Positions 33,161 through 44,850 of a stretch of 60,000 bases of DNA are shown piece after piece (within the stretch, counting starts at the first letter, position 1; each line of letters begins with the position of its first letter). The translations under genes were made by a program, and so were the position numbers. Below the pieces are notes generated by a model. It saw only the letters and a program-made list of their open reading frames with translations. It was not told the origin of the DNA and searched no databases. Source of the DNA: Polytrichum commune (lineage: Eukaryota > Streptophyta > Polytrichopsida > Polytrichales > Polytrichaceae); NCBI GenBank assembly GCA_950295325.1, contig OX485806.1, positions 8,558,001 to 8,618,000 on the forward strand. The letters are read 5' to 3'.

Positions 33161-36100
33161 TTACTTGAGGGGAACACCGGTGAAAGGGAATTGAGTGGCA
33201 GGCAACCAAGTGTTGGCTTGGATGAAAGTACCCGCTTGCCACTTGTTTGCATCAGCCACCTTCGTTATTTGCTTCGACCAAGGCACTCGCGCAGAGGGGT
33301 TAGCACCAGGACCCGAGCTTTGATACTCAGCGAAGTACGAGGTGTTCAATCCGTAGCTGGACGCGTTCCAGGGGAGCCATCCCGTGGGGTCGATGTGGCT
33401 GCCAAGGTTGTTGCGTAGCAGGACGGCAGTGGAATAGACTTTCCATGGCCGCCCAAGGTAGGTCTTGTACACGTTGGAACTCGGTGGAGAGGTTTGCGCC
33501 TTCATCAAGTCGGCGGTGCCTTCGAAAGTGCAGTTCTGGAACGAAAGCCCTGTGGTTTGTGTCTTGTCGGTTTTGCCTTGCGCGGTGTACGTGTTCTGTT
33601 GGCCAACAAGAGGAGTCTTCTTAGCTATGATGCGGCAGTTCTGGAAGGCGGAGTTGGAGTTACCGAAGATGAAGTCAACAGTGCCCAGGATCATGCACTC
33701 GCGGTAGAACTGTCGCAGTGTGTGTGCGTAGAGTGTGTCTTGCCAGCTATCGATGTTGCATTGGTAGAAGGCTATCTTGTCTGCGCTCCCTCGCACTGCC
33801 ACCGCTTGATGTCCCGCTGCGCCTGCCGTGTTTAGGATGGAGATGCCACTCGCCAGGAATCCGTCACCGCCAACAACTGGTAACAATTTTATCCCCAAAC
33901 CCAACACATCATAATCAGCCTCCGTCGACCTTGATCCCGAGAAAAATATCTATGCAACAAAACACTATTCGATTCATCAGCTTCGAAATTTGTTGCCGAC
34001 CTAATCGTCTCCGAGCTCAATGGAGAAGCCAAGGGACTTACAATCAGTGAAAATAGTCTAAATCGACCGCTGCCAAACTAGGAGTGCAGATTCAATGGCC
34101 ACATTGTACCCTCTAGTTCTACCAACTGTTGAGAACAATCCGTCCCAAAACCCCACCTTCGAGTTCGATCCCGGGAAAACAATTGGCATCACAAGTAAGT
34201 GATCACCAAAGATTCAACCCTCATCAGCTTTGAACTGAGCAACTTAATTGTCTCCATCGCTCAATGGCGAAGCAGAGACACGTTGATGTAAATCCGTCCC
34301 AAAACGCCAAAACATCATCAGCCTCCTTCGAGTTCGATCCCTCCCGGGAAAAAAATTGGCATCGTGAGTAAGTGATCACCAGGGATTCATATCTCATCGC
34401 TTATGAGCCTCGAACTTGGCAGCTGAATAATCTCCGAACTCGAATAAGAGATCCATTCAAATTTATCTCCGGAGAGATACAATACAATTTATTGATGTTA
34501 ATAGGCTACATCGACCGCTGCAAATCTATGAGTGTAGATTCAATGGCCACAATGTGTCTTCCAGTTCTTGAGGCGCTTACAGTGAGAGAATTGTATGGAG
34601 AAAGCCCTGTTCTCTTCAAGTTGAGCGAAATTTGGATTGAGGGGAGGTTTACGAGCCATGATTCTCACGTATGAAAAATAATCGCTGGAAGCTTTAACAA
34701 TGCTATCGGTGGATGGTCAAGAGGCAGTACACTTATCCGGATTCGCACACTGTCTAAACAAGGCTCCCTATACACTAGAGCTCCAGTTGAGATCTTGCAC
34801 GTGCAATTTTCAGGAGTTTGATAGTTGGATTGAGATAAATTTCATCCAATGCTCAGACTATTGTGATCTCTTGACCAAAGTTTCTTCAGGCTCTCAATTA
34901 GGAATCTTTCTTCAAGCTCTCAACAGTTTGAGCAAGTATAAAGTGTCAATGCTAGAATTGAGATATCAAAGGGGAATGGTACTAAACAAAGGTCCAGCAT
35001 TAATGACAAGCCAAAGAATGCTTGAAACTTCCCAATGGCATGGAACCCACAAGACGAGAGCTCAAACTCTCGAAGTGTGAAGGGAGGTTGCAATTCCGCG
35101 AGTTGAATAATTAGATTAGACAAGCTTTCATCCACATCTCAAACTATTGATAGTCTCACCAGTCCTCAAACTCTCAAAGTTTCTGAAGCTCCTTAGTTTG
35201 AATGAGTGAAAGTGACTATGCTCAAAATGAGATACAGAGGGCGAAATGATCATATTAGCAAAGGAGAAATCATGACAAGCCAAGAATGCTTGAAATCCCA
35301 TCGTCCGGTACCACTCAAGAAATTCTCTCGAGCCCCAGTGACGTATTTACCACTGCTTCATCAACGTCGGTAAGATGGACATTATAGAAACACCACGGGA
35401 GGATTTAAGAAAGCATCGACTTGCAGAGTGACGGACAGAGTTTATTGATATCAAGCACACACAAAAAGGTCAATAAGAACTCACTCAAAGTTGCCGAAAG
35501 GAAGGTGGTCATGTTGGGAGTGAGGGCGACGCTCCTGCTTCCCGTGATGATGGTGTTGGCGGCGCCATCACCCAAAAACATCACGTTCTGCTTCGACGAG
35601 GGGATGGTCACCTGCTCGTTGTAGGTTCCCTTCTTGATGTAAATCACGTACACTTTGGTGGTCTTGTTGGGCGTGGCATTCACCGCTGCCTGGATTGTCT
35701 TGAAACTACCAGTTCCATCCGCTGCTACCTTCACATTCCACGCAAGCGTCGTGGCCAACAAATGCCTGCGAGGTTCATCACCCATCCACTTAGGAAACCC
35801 ATCGTCTCCCAATAATATTTCTTCCTCGTCCGCAGCAGAAGCCAGGAGACGTCTCTTGCTGCCAGGAATAAGGTTGCTCAAATCATCAACCGCAGAGCTC
35901 GCCCACGCTGCTAGGTCACTACCACACTTGATAAACGCTTTCACAAGGGCAAGACCGTTGCTGAGAAGCTCGTTGGTTTGGTTTCCAACCGCAAACACTT
36001 GGCCATCAACCAACCCAAGCTCAACAAACGCATCAAGGCAGGTGGTGTGGAACTCCATGGCAGCCGAGAGTCGCGTCATGACATCGTCATATGCTTCTTG

Positions 36101-36577
36101 AAGTGAAGTGGTGTTGCCAGACTCAAGATCTGCGAGCACCACGTCAAGCTGCACCAAGGCTCTGTCAAGCGTGTCGAGACACACCTCAACAGCCGCAGCA
36201 AACTCTGTTAAGTTTCCTGACAGAACGGCGGACTTCGTGTTGTTGACTCCTGATTGCGCTGCTAAAACCGACATCTTCGAGAATCCTTGCGGGCTCGTTC
36301 CGTTGGAGCTTGAGAGAGTCTGGTTGCAGGAGTCGGGGTATTGGGTTGCTGCACAGGCCGCACTGATCGCAGCTGACCCTGTTGGCTGCGATGTGTTCTC
36401 GCTAGACTTATGTTTTATGGAGATTGCAACGGGGACGATAATGGCGAGCAGGACGGCGACGAGTGCAACTGCGAGGAGAATCACCATGCACATGCGGCGC
36501 CGCGATTTGCTAGTGCCTCCGGTGCGTGAATCCTCCCCTGCGTAGATGGCCCGCTCGTCTTCGCTTTCCCACGCCAT
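33161..36577 (-). CDS. type I pectin methylesterase with N-terminal inhibitor domain
   Basis: There are two exons, 35485-36577 and 33161-33876, joined as ACTTTGA/TTGTTGGC across a GT-AG intron of 1608 bp, for 602 residues. The ATG at 36577 is preferred over an in-frame ATG 22 codons upstream because MAWESEDE leads directly to the basic patch and membrane anchor (about residues 30-54). A PMEI-like domain (about 68-220, Cys 75, 84, 133, 180) is followed by processing motifs RRLL (242-245) and RRHLL (270-274). The esterase domain (about 280-595) has GTYNEQV, QAVAVR (Q388), QDTLY (Q410, D411), DFIFGN (D432) and YLGRPWK (R507), so all catalytic residues are present. The enzyme removes methyl groups from wall homogalacturonan after Golgi cleavage and secretion. 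GC is well above the flanks. The gene appears intact. Confidence 0.95.
33905..34560. repeat. diverged tandem repeats inside the pectin methylesterase intron
   Basis: Segments with CAGCCTCCTTCGAGTTCGAT, GGGAAAAMAATTGGCATC and AAGTAAGTGATCACCA recur around 33920, 34150 and 34310. A second word, ATCGACCGCTGC followed by GATTCAATGGCCACA, appears at about 34060 and 34510. They are old duplications of intronic sequence. ORFs here (34372-34674, 34700-35080) overlap the repeats or lack motifs and are not called. Confidence 0.65.
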
Positions 36578-37410
36578 TTTGGAGCTTTCTTTCAGAACCT
36601 CCTTTCCCCAGGGTAGGCAACTACCTGTAGCAGGGGTCAGCATCTTTAAAACCTGGTTTGGAGCTTGCTAAGACAATTTTTAAGAAGCATTCTTCTAATG
36701 CACTTTCGCATTGTAAGGATTTTCAAACCTTTAAAATTTAAGAAGCAAATCTCTTTGAAAGTGTTAACCTTTGCTAGTTCAGACACAAATGATATGTTTT
36801 GATTACTCTGAATGTCCTCTTTCCAAGCACGTTGCTCCTCTTTGTGTTGTAAAAATTCATCAACTCGTGAGAAGCATTAGAAGTGACTTAGAATCAGCAG
36901 CTGATCTAAAAGAGAGAGTTGCCAACCCGGGCCTATTTCAGCCCACCATGCATCAAAAGCCAAAATCTCCCCCGCCTCGCAACAACAACAAACACAACTC
37001 AAAACCCAACAGCGCCACCGACCTACCACGATCAACACCGCAAACTCCTGTCGCAGTTCCTAACACCACCCGCTCCTTGCCGGTAACGACGATCCGGTGC
37101 GTAACCCGAAGAGAGAGTGAGAGAGAGAGTGAGAGAGAGAGTGCGCGCTAGTGGCGACCAGGAAATTCTTGCAGGTCCCTGCCTGCTTGCCTGCCAGACA
37201 GACTCGTCCCGCCCCTCCAAATGGACACCCTCAACACAATGAAGGCTCCGCGTGATCCTCCAAGCAATGTGCACCTCCGTTCGAGACGACCACGGCTCGC
37301 AATTCGGAGCCGCCGATCGTGCCGTCCGCGTTGCGACTCTCCGGCAAGTTTCAAGTTAGCAGGTGGAGCTTCCCTTGGGGAGCAGCTTGCAGTCATACAA
37401 GACGGAGAAC
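36578..37410. promoter_or_regulatory. upstream region of the pectin methylesterase gene
   Basis: This is the 5' side of the minus-strand gene. It includes a GA-rich repeat, GAGAGAGTGAGAGAGAGAGT, at about 37110-37142, a sequence type common in plant 5' regions (GAGA/BPC-like sites). No clear TATA box stands out. Small ORFs here are not supported. Confidence 0.35.
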
Positions 37411-37419
37411 CCTCTATCC

Positions 37420-37935
37420 AGTATCTAGGATTTCTGTAGATGTTACAACAGGGGATCATGGTAAAGCTGTGGTATATCCTAGATAAAAAGGACAGAGGTG
37501 ATGAACATAGGGCCATCCATGTGTCCCTCTCCCTGCTCTCCTTCATGTGCATGGCTATTTTTAGCATCACCCTAGCACATAGCTTCCCTTGAAGAAATTC
37601 ACCACCTCTGTCGGGGATCTATGAACTGTGCAGACGACTACCACAGACGAAAGCGGCACATCTTCCATCACCTTAATTAGTTGATATATACTGTAGGCCT
37701 GAGGTGATCAACATGAGAGCCCCTGTGTTCTTCGAAGAGCAGCTTCTAGTCACTCTTGAGGGGCCTGAAGAAGTTCAACACTTCCGTCGGGGATCTACGG
37801 TTCCTGTAGATGATACCACAGGGTAAAGTGGTACATCCATCAACAACTTAGATAGTTGGTAACAGACAATGAAGATTAGGTCCCCTATGGCCTAGTTGAT
37901 CTCTCCCGCTCTCCTTCATTGTAAAATACTATTTT
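37420..37935. repeat. three diverged copies of a 170-200 bp repeat
   Basis: The words GGGGATCTAYG, CTGTAGATG-TACCACAG, AAAGTGGTA/GCGGCACATC and TCTCCTTCATG-GCA recur around 37420-37565, 37612-37720 and 37790-37935. The copies are diverged and non-coding. Confidence 0.6.
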
Positions 37936-38629
37936 GAGCTTCACCCTGGCATGGCTCGAATATGACACAGAACCTCGCAATCCTCGGCCCATCCAGTGCT
38001 ATTCCTCAGATCTTGCCGGCGTGCTGGTTTATCGCGCCATTCACCGGGAACTCTTTCGCTCCTACTAATTATTCATACGGTGATTCCTATTGGGTACCCT
38101 CCATGCCCAAACCTTCCACTCGGTCACCGTGACGCGACAATGATATGAACTTGCCCCAAACCGATCCCCAACGTGGTGGCCGGAGAATCAATGTGTCTCC
38201 ACATGCGCTTTCAGTCTTCACCGCCTTCCTCCGACGTTCATTCTTACTGCAGCGAAGGTGAATGGACCTTATAAAATGGTTACAACTTCCAACTACACCG
38301 ATTATTCCAATTAGTGCATGTTACTATTCAGAGTTACACAAGTGCAATGACGTCTTACTCATACCCGGCCACACCTCAAAAAATTATTGTCCAAATCTAT
38401 TATTAAAATATATTAGAAACATATGATGAATTATATTAATTATATTATTCATTGTATTTCTAATATAATTTATCATATATTTATGAATATATATATAAGT
38501 GTATATATGATAAAAAGCCAACCCCTTCTTATCAACTAGGGCTACTCACCTACTTTGCCTACTAAAAATATGTAAGAGTACTCTACATTCTACAAATCTA
38601 ATTTGTTGTCTCATTTGATTTCACATGTT
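37936..38629. other. no gene recognised
   Basis: A GC-richer portion to about 38280 is followed by very AT-rich sequence with ATATAT runs. A segment at 38325-38365 matches 15495-15540 (ACTATTCAGAGTTACACA), showing a dispersed repeat. Confidence 0.45.
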
Positions 38630-39060
38630 CTAACCAGTGTTGAAACAATGCATTTCTATGCAATGTGCATGCACGTTGTAATGCCGATCTGATAAATGTC
38701 TTGTTTGGATAGTTGGTTGCACATCATTGTCATTTGGCATGTCATCAGTGTTATCAGAGGCTAGATTTACAAGTCTTCTGTCATTATTGTATCTGCAAAA
38801 ATTATGTAACACACAACATGCAACTGTAATTGTTCATGCATGCTTCACATCATAATTTAATGCCCTTAGTATAATTCATTGGTTTTTTTTAATTCCAAAT
38901 GTATTTTTTATTTCAACCCTCTCACGTTGTAAACACTTATCAAATTCATCTTCATCCCCCCTATTTGATCTCCAAGTATTGTGGGTTTTAGAGTTGTTGT
39001 AGTAGAGTGTACGCAGAGTCTCCAACAATATATGGCTTTAGGTCTCTTCCTTCAATCAAT
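38630..39060 (-). pseudogene. PIF/Harbinger DDE transposase remnant
   Basis: Read on the minus strand across several frame changes, the order is RDLKPYIVGDSAYTL (around 39009-39050), NTWRSNRGDEDEFDKCLQRE, RVEIKNTFGI, then ACCVLHNFCRYNNDRRLVN ending at 38630. VGDSAY, the E-x-x-FG segment and CCxLHNFC are hallmarks of the DDE_Tnp_4 nuclease of PIF/Harbinger elements. Multiple stops and shifts show it is dead. A Harbinger-type MITE pair with TTA duplications lies 2-5 kb to the right, but a link is not shown. Confidence 0.75.
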
Positions 39061-39396
39061 ATTTTGGGTTCTTGTAATATAGCATTCTCCATAAGTTTCT
39101 TGTAAAAATGAGATTTTCTCAAATGTGTTGCGTCTTGGCTTTGGCCCTTGGCCCTTTTGTCTCAAATGAAGAAAGAAAGACCTCCCCCCCCCCCCCCAAT
39201 ACACACACTATTTTGCCAAATCTCAAAATTAGTGAGGGTTGAAACTTTATCTGAGTGATATTAAATCCATGAATACATGTTCATTTACCATACATTTCAA
39301 GACAGTTAGTGTATGTTCCATAATGTTTGTAGATTGCAAAATTTGTTTTTGGTGAGCTCAAAGAGGGTTCTCCTTCTTCCTCTTTTTAGTTAGTGC
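39061..39396. other. spacer with poly-C tract
   Basis: A run of about 17 C lies at about 39183-39199, followed by AATACACACAC. Otherwise non-coding. Confidence 0.5.
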
Positions 39397-39893
39397 CACG
39401 GGTAGATCACTTAGTGCATTTTAAAAACGACGTGCGGCATAATATAGAGAGGATTAAAATCATTTGAAATAAAAATTATAAAGGAATTCCAAATAATGAA
39501 GGGGCCATTAAATGCAGACAATGCCATTATAAGTAAGTTAGATGGACATAAAACGTGGGCCATTATTTTTTTGTAAAATTAATATAGGGGCTGAAGATAA
39601 GGATCTTAGAAGGTATGTTTAGTATGGTATGTAAATGGGTTTAGGACTCACGGGGATGGATGATAATTGGGATTTCCGTCTATCCAAAATTACTTAAAAG
39701 GAATATAGAGTACAAAAAATTGCAGTGACTTGGACAATATAAGTAATGGAAGGGTGCAAACAAATGGGCCATTTTTTAAATTTAAGTAATTATAGGGAGG
39801 CTTTAATTCAACCCTTGAAGGTAAATAGCCCCAAAACAAAAAACCCCCAGCCGCACGTGGTGCACAAAAATGCCTTAGAGTGACCTACCCGTG
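39397..39893. mobile_element. second 8-bp-TSD MITE, 497 bp
   Basis: The left end CACGGGTAGATCACTTAG and the reverse of the right end, CACGGGTAGGTCACTCTAAG, are inverted. Subterminal ACGTGCGG is present on both sides. The flanks carry an exact 8-bp duplication, GTTAGTGC (39389-39396 and 39894-39901). The end sequence matches the MITE at 27776-28176 (CACGGG-AGGTCACT), so they form one family, hAT-like by duplication length. Confidence 0.85.
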
Positions 39894-39901
39894 GTTAGTG
39901 C

Positions 39902-41171
39902 CGCTCGCTCTTGAGACATCTCCTAACATTAAGAAACTAAAGAGAGCTTGCATCGAGAGTTTCCAACACTATAATGACACTTTGAGCTCCCGAAACCCTA
40001 GCTCTTATGATGGCACTAACTTCATAGCGTAAAGAAATATAGTGTCACCTTCACCAATTTCCCACACACTATCAACCCACCCTTACTAAATGGGATTATC
40101 AATGTAGCGGTTAGCAAGGTATGCTTATTTGACACATTAAACATGAACCCCAACTCTCAAGAACAAAATATTTTGAGAAAAAATAAGGAGAAAAATCACC
40201 TTTTTCATAATTTAAAAACCACCATTTTCTTAATAAACAATGTTTTTGCAGATGAAATCGCCTATATGTACTAATAATAATAAAATTAAGGATGAATGTC
40301 ACATCCTATCCAAGTAATTTCATGAAAGGAGAATATTCCTATGAAGGTGAATACCAGTGTGGATACTACATCAGAATGAATAAGAATGCGGGTTAGTAGA
40401 TCTGTTTATATATAGTACCATAGGTGAGGTTATTCTTACGTACTTTATCCGCACTCCTAGCTATATTATAACCGTGAACTTTGAGGATAGTAGCTTTGCT
40501 GCACACGATTTAGTTCTCGGAGTAAACTATGAATTCAATATAATTAAGTACAATGAACCGTAACATGATCATGAATCCTTGTCCCATTATGTTATCATCC
40601 GACTTCCTTATACCAACACCCTCTTGAGTAGTCAGTAAAGTAGTCTTGCTATCCCAACACTTGGTCAAACAAGGATTTAACATTTGGTATAAATCGACAA
40701 TCATGTGGAAGACATCATGGGGTTTATTTCACTGGGAAATATGTGGCAACCCAATCACGTAAAAAACAACATATGTTGATATCAAGGAGGTTTTTCTTGC
40801 TAAAGTGTGGAGCTCTTTTCATCTCTTTGAGAAGAAACCAAATTACCTCCACGTCAAAGATTTTTCTTAGGGTATGAATGTGAATTGTACTTGAAGCAAG
40901 CATAGCATCCACCATAATGCAAGAGCATTGTTGCCTACCACACCTCAAACCATACGCTTGACATTGAAATTGGATGATGGACGAGTATCCCTATCCCTAG
41001 AGATACTAGACTACATACCACTTTTGCTCCTATAATGCAGTTGAAAATGAGGCATATTTTGTGACGGAGTGTCCCCTATACAACCCCATTAGAGATAAGT
41101 TACATCACTATTTGATAACGTAGTTCCAAGGAGCCTCAAGTCTTTCTTCCAATTAGGCCAACAAGTTAAGA
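39902..41171. other. no gene recognised
   Basis: AT-rich sequence. ORFs of 60-75 codons at 40111, 40510 and 40724 (minus) have no recognisable motif and are not called. Confidence 0.45.
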
Positions 41172-41568
41172 TTATGCCCCCTCCCCACCTGACTTTACAA
41201 AATAACCAAAGTCTTTCCTTAAAACCGGGTAAAGCTCCCTCGGTTATAGGGGAGGCGTTCGGCTATCCCAATGCACCTACAAGAACTTGCTCCGGAGATT
41301 GTCGAGTAGGTTTTAGTTAAGTAGCTTTCACACATGGTCATTGCTTTATCTAGAAAGCCATGAATGCTGGATAGTTTTTGTCCCATCCCCAAATGCCTTA
41401 CTACTCACCTATCTTACCATCGGTTCTTATTAATAAAGTCCCTCATGCCCTCATAGCTAAGACTAAAAGCAACCAATCACAAGGGCCAAAGGCCATTCTT
41501 TTAAAGATCCCACATTCTTGCCTCATGTATAGGTACCAATGGGAGGGTTGGTGCTCGAGGCTTGTAAC

Positions 41569-42686
41569 CAGTGGTGATTTTTCACAAGGTCCCCAACATG
41601 TCCAGGGACATGTTCATATAAAAAAACCTTTCCAGTGGACGGGTTCTTGGAAAATGAACCGGTTTTTGGACGTGTCAAATTCACTTTGGACGGGTTCTAA
41701 AAATAATATTTTTTTTGATATTTTTTTCCAAACAACATAATTGATACAAATATCAGTTACATTATGTCATATATGACATGTGAATATAAGCATAATGCAA
41801 TCAAACCACTAATACCCAATCAAAATATCCATCTTGAAGTGCTTGATACACCTACATACATTAATTCATCAACCACAAAATTTAGAACCTTTTTAACATA
41901 ATGTCAAAGATTATAATTAAAGGTAAACTTAGCAATTGAATAAGAATTAGTATCTATAAACATGTTCAAAAATTTAAAAATAAAGAGCTACACACCCTTC
42001 AAAGAAGTGGATGAATTCTCCTATATATCCTTCATGTTTCTCCAAACAAGCATCACTGCATTCCAATTGATGTTTTCAACTAGAATATTTGCACATGAAA
42101 TGCGCATCAAAGCATCTAAAGCCTCTAACTTCAAACTAGCACGTAGATGACTTTTGATTAGGTTTTGTCTAGAAAAACCCCTCTTGTGGAGGGAATGCAC
42201 GTGGTGACGGATGGGCGATAACGGGTGATGGAAACACCTTGAGGACAGAGTGTGGGGAAAGAAATGGGAGATTGAAGGACAAGAAATAAAAAGAAATGAT
42301 GGTGGCAAAGGCAATTAGAATGGGGTGTACTGGAAAGATGAGAATCGACAGCAATAGACATATAATTGATGGGCATTGAAGGCATAATTTGTGAAGATCC
42401 TATTGTTTCCAAGTGCAAACAGTCACATGTCAACATCTTTTGGTTTTTTTGTTTTTTGTTATTTTTTAAAAATTTACCAACATTGGAAGAGACTTATTTA
42501 TACGTATTGTGGGACGGGTATTTTCATTTCCAAACCGGTTTTGGGATGGGTTGCTTTTCTTTAACCTTTCCATGGACGGTGTGGTTTAGAAACTACCGGT
42601 TTTGGGACGGGTTGCAATTTTTTTTGCCTTTCAATTTAAGGTTTTTGGACATGGACGGGCAAAAACTTTGTGAAAAATCATCCCTG
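41569..42686 (-). mobile_element. nested hAT deletion derivative, 1118 bp
   Basis: The ends are CAGTGGTGATTTTTCACAA and, inverted, CAGGGATGATTTTTCACAA. The flanking 8-bp sequence CTTGTAAC is duplicated exactly (41561-41568 and 42687-42694). Subterminal GGACGGGTT/CCGGTTTT words are repeated near both ends. Inside, on the minus strand at about 42021-42190, is a transposase tail, HKRGFSRQNLIKSHLRAS followed by LKLEALDALMRISC. The element is thus an internal deletion of an autonomous hAT, not a mere MITE. It inserted after the Harbinger-like element was in place. Confidence 0.92.
42021..42190 (-). pseudogene. hAT transposase C-terminal fragment inside the nested element
   Basis: KRGFSRQNLIKSHLRASLKL and EALDALMRISCAN, then NINWNAVMLVWRNMKDI, correspond to the dimerisation domain and the tail of hAT transposases. 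The Cys of the usual CERGFS motif is replaced (HKRGFS). The N-terminal BED finger and the catalytic core are deleted. Confidence 0.8.
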
Positions 42687-43339
42687 CTTGTAACCTCCAC
42701 TTTTAAACCATGCCACATCATTTGCCAACTAGGCTCAGCACTAGATAATGTCGATGGTGTGAAGGCCGTGTTTTTAGAACCAACTTTTAGGCTTAGCTAA
42801 AGTCAGGTGGGGAGGCATTAGCCCTCTATCTCATGGAGGCCTTCGCACTCCGTCACTCTAGAGAATTGACCTAGTTTGAAACCATCGTGATGTACTTTCA
42901 GTCCTATTAGCATTTTCGGCTTCCCGGACTTTAAAATCAATTTCATTTCATGTAGGCAAATCAGTTATCTACATTATCCTCATGGTCCCAGTACGGTTGC
43001 CAACTCCTAAGTTAGTTGCACAGATAACACATGCTCTTTGCACATCCTTTTCTGTCTTCGCCTTTCATTTTAGGCCTGGCAGCCTCTGACACTACTATAG
43101 TGCAGTGGGTGACTTTAACATTGGAAACAATTTGAGGTATCAACAGTGGGTGTTTTTTGGTTCATTTTCGTGTTCTCCACTTTCTACTGATTAAGTTAGA
43201 TTCAAGAGAAAGCATGTTCATAGATGGTACACGGAACGGGAAAGGCCCGTGTCCCTTAAGTAAGATGAGATCCCGGTTGCACCATCAGGCAGAAAATAAG
43301 CACCCGAAGGCTATGCAACAACTAACCCACCCACACTTA

Positions 43340-44135
43340 TGCCCCCTCCCCACTTGACATTAGCAAATAACCAAAGACTTCCCTAAAACCCGGGTAAAGC
43401 TCCCTCGGTTATAGCGGACACGTCCGGCTATCCCGGATTTGTCTAAATACCCCCATCGAGCTCGGAGGCCAGGTTCGGGAGGGGGTGGCAGGGGTGGGGT
43501 AAAACCTGCCCCCTATTTTTTAATTGAGTGGGGCCTTACTTGATCTCATAGGATGCTTCCTAGAGTAATTTGGGGCCGCAGGACCCAAATTTAGCAAAAA
43601 AAAACCAAAAAAAGTCCCCAAGGGGCCAAAACGGGGAGGGCCAGAAAAATGAACCCCACCAAACCTAGCCTCCGAGCCACGCTCGATGGGGGTATTTAGA
43701 CCCACCCGGCTATCCCAATGCACCTACAAGAACTTGCTCCGGAGATTTCCAAGTAGGTTTTAGTGAAGTAGCTTTCACACATGTTCATTGTTTTATCTAC
43801 CAACCAATGAATGTTGGATAGTTTTTGTCCCATCCCCAAATGCCTTAATACTTACCATCGGTTTTTGTTTAATGGAGCTCCTCGTGCCCTCGTAGCTAAG
43901 ACTAAAAGCAACCAATCACAAGAGCGGGAGGCAACACTTTTAGAGGTCCTACATTCTTGCCTCATGTCTAGGTACCGATGGGAGGGTCGGTAGTTTTAGC
44001 TTAAAACCTCCACTTTTAAGCCATGCCACATCATTTGCCAACTAGGCTTGGCACTAGATAATGTCGATGGTGTGGAGGCTCATTTTTAAGAACCCACTTT
44101 TAGGCTTTTAGCTAATGTCAAGTGGGGAGGGGGCA
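43340..44135. mobile_element. Harbinger/Tourist-like MITE copy 2, interrupted by a Mutator-like MITE
   Basis: Perfect inverted ends of about 25 bp begin TGCCCCCTCCCCACTTGACA on both sides. They are flanked by TTA (43337-43339 and 44136-44138). Internal sequence matches copy 1. An insertion at 43435-43707 splits it. Its right TTA runs straight into the TA-flanked MITE at 44139. Just outside, ACCCACCCACACTTA at the left is the inverse of TAAGTGTGGGTGGGC at 44270-44284. Confidence 0.9.
43435..43707. mobile_element. Mutator-like MITE nested in copy 2, 273 bp
   Basis: The 9-bp sequence GGCTATCCC is duplicated on both sides (43426-43434 and 43708-43716), the signature of Mutator-like elements. The ends are inverted: GGATTTGTCTAAATACCCCC and, reversed, GGGTGGGTCTAAATACCCCC, continuing CATCGAGC and GCTCGGAGGC. 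There is no coding capacity. Confidence 0.9.
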
Positions 44136-44138
44136 TTA

Positions 44139-44269
44139 CTGGTGTGGGCCACCAACAAACGGTTCTTATCAGCAGGGACCACCACTTTAAGCTCCAATTT
44201 GGTTAGTGAGAACCACTGGATGTAACCAATGTTGATTGATAGAAACCGTTCACTGATGGCCCGCACCAG
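44139..44269. mobile_element. small MITE with TA flanks, 131 bp
   Basis: The ends CTGGTGTGGGCCACCA and, inverted, CTGGTGCGGGCCATCA are followed inward by AAACGGTT/GAACGGTT. TA lies directly on each side (44137-44138 and 44270-44271), compatible with a Tc1/mariner-type duplication, although the end sequence is not the usual Stowaway one. It overlaps the TTA target of the neighbouring Harbinger-like element. Confidence 0.7.
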
Positions 44270-44271
44270 TA

Positions 44272-44850
44272 AGTGTGGGTGGGCTAAAAGTCTCCCAACA
44301 ATGGCTACAACGAGGACCCATAATGAGTGGAGAACAAGTGCAGGGGTGGCGGATGGTTATATGGAGGCAATGGGAAGGTAATCCACCTGGGTCAAACAGC
44401 TGATTGGATTTGTTGACTGGATTTAGCCCCTGTGACATACACTTGTTGTTCACTCCATCCAACAATTTTTCATCCACCACAAACCAAGGCCCACATACTT
44501 AGGTTATAGGGCTTTGGCCATTAATTACTAAGGTTCTAAGGCCCTTTCAAACCATCGACATACTTTTCAAATCATGTGGTCGTGTTTTAAAATGTGGGCC
44601 TTATCAATGTGGCCAAACCTTAGCAATAAAGGTAAACAAGCGGGTGGAACAATATGACAACAAGAAGTTTTTTTAGCGTCTTAGCGGGCATGAGTGAAAG
44701 GGCACTTGTCGTTTGGCCTTAGCGAATATTTTATTTTGTTAATAATGGAATCAAATTTTTCCACTGACCGTAGTCCCAGTTGCTCTAAAACTTCACACAT
44801 TTTTAAATTAAGACTCACAACATTTTTTGAAGGTTGGTTAGTATTGAAAG
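44272..44850. other. no gene recognised
   Basis: Non-coding flank. Minus ORF 44250-44480 overlaps the MITE end and has no motif. Confidence 0.4.

Larger units (their letters stand above)
41175..42817. mobile_element. Harbinger/Tourist-like MITE copy 1, interrupted by a hAT element
   Basis: The termini TGCCCCCTCCCCACCTGACT and the inverse of AAGTCAGGTGGGGAGGCA are flanked by TTA on each side (41172-41174 and 42818-42820), the classic PIF/Harbinger target duplication. Without the nested hAT insertion and its duplicated target the element is about 517 bp. It shares long internal similarity with copy 2 at 43340-44135, for example CTACAAGAACTTGCTCCGGA and GCCACATCATTTGCCAACTA. Confidence 0.9.

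Noticed and set aside
33191-33835. Plus-strand ORFs over the pectin methylesterase exons (also 35655-36545)
   Set aside because: They are antisense to a strongly conserved coding exon and have no homology of their own.
34700-35080. 126-codon plus-strand ORF in the pectin methylesterase intron
   Set aside because: Leucine-rich in places but lacking a repeat register or motif; it lies in duplicated intronic sequence.
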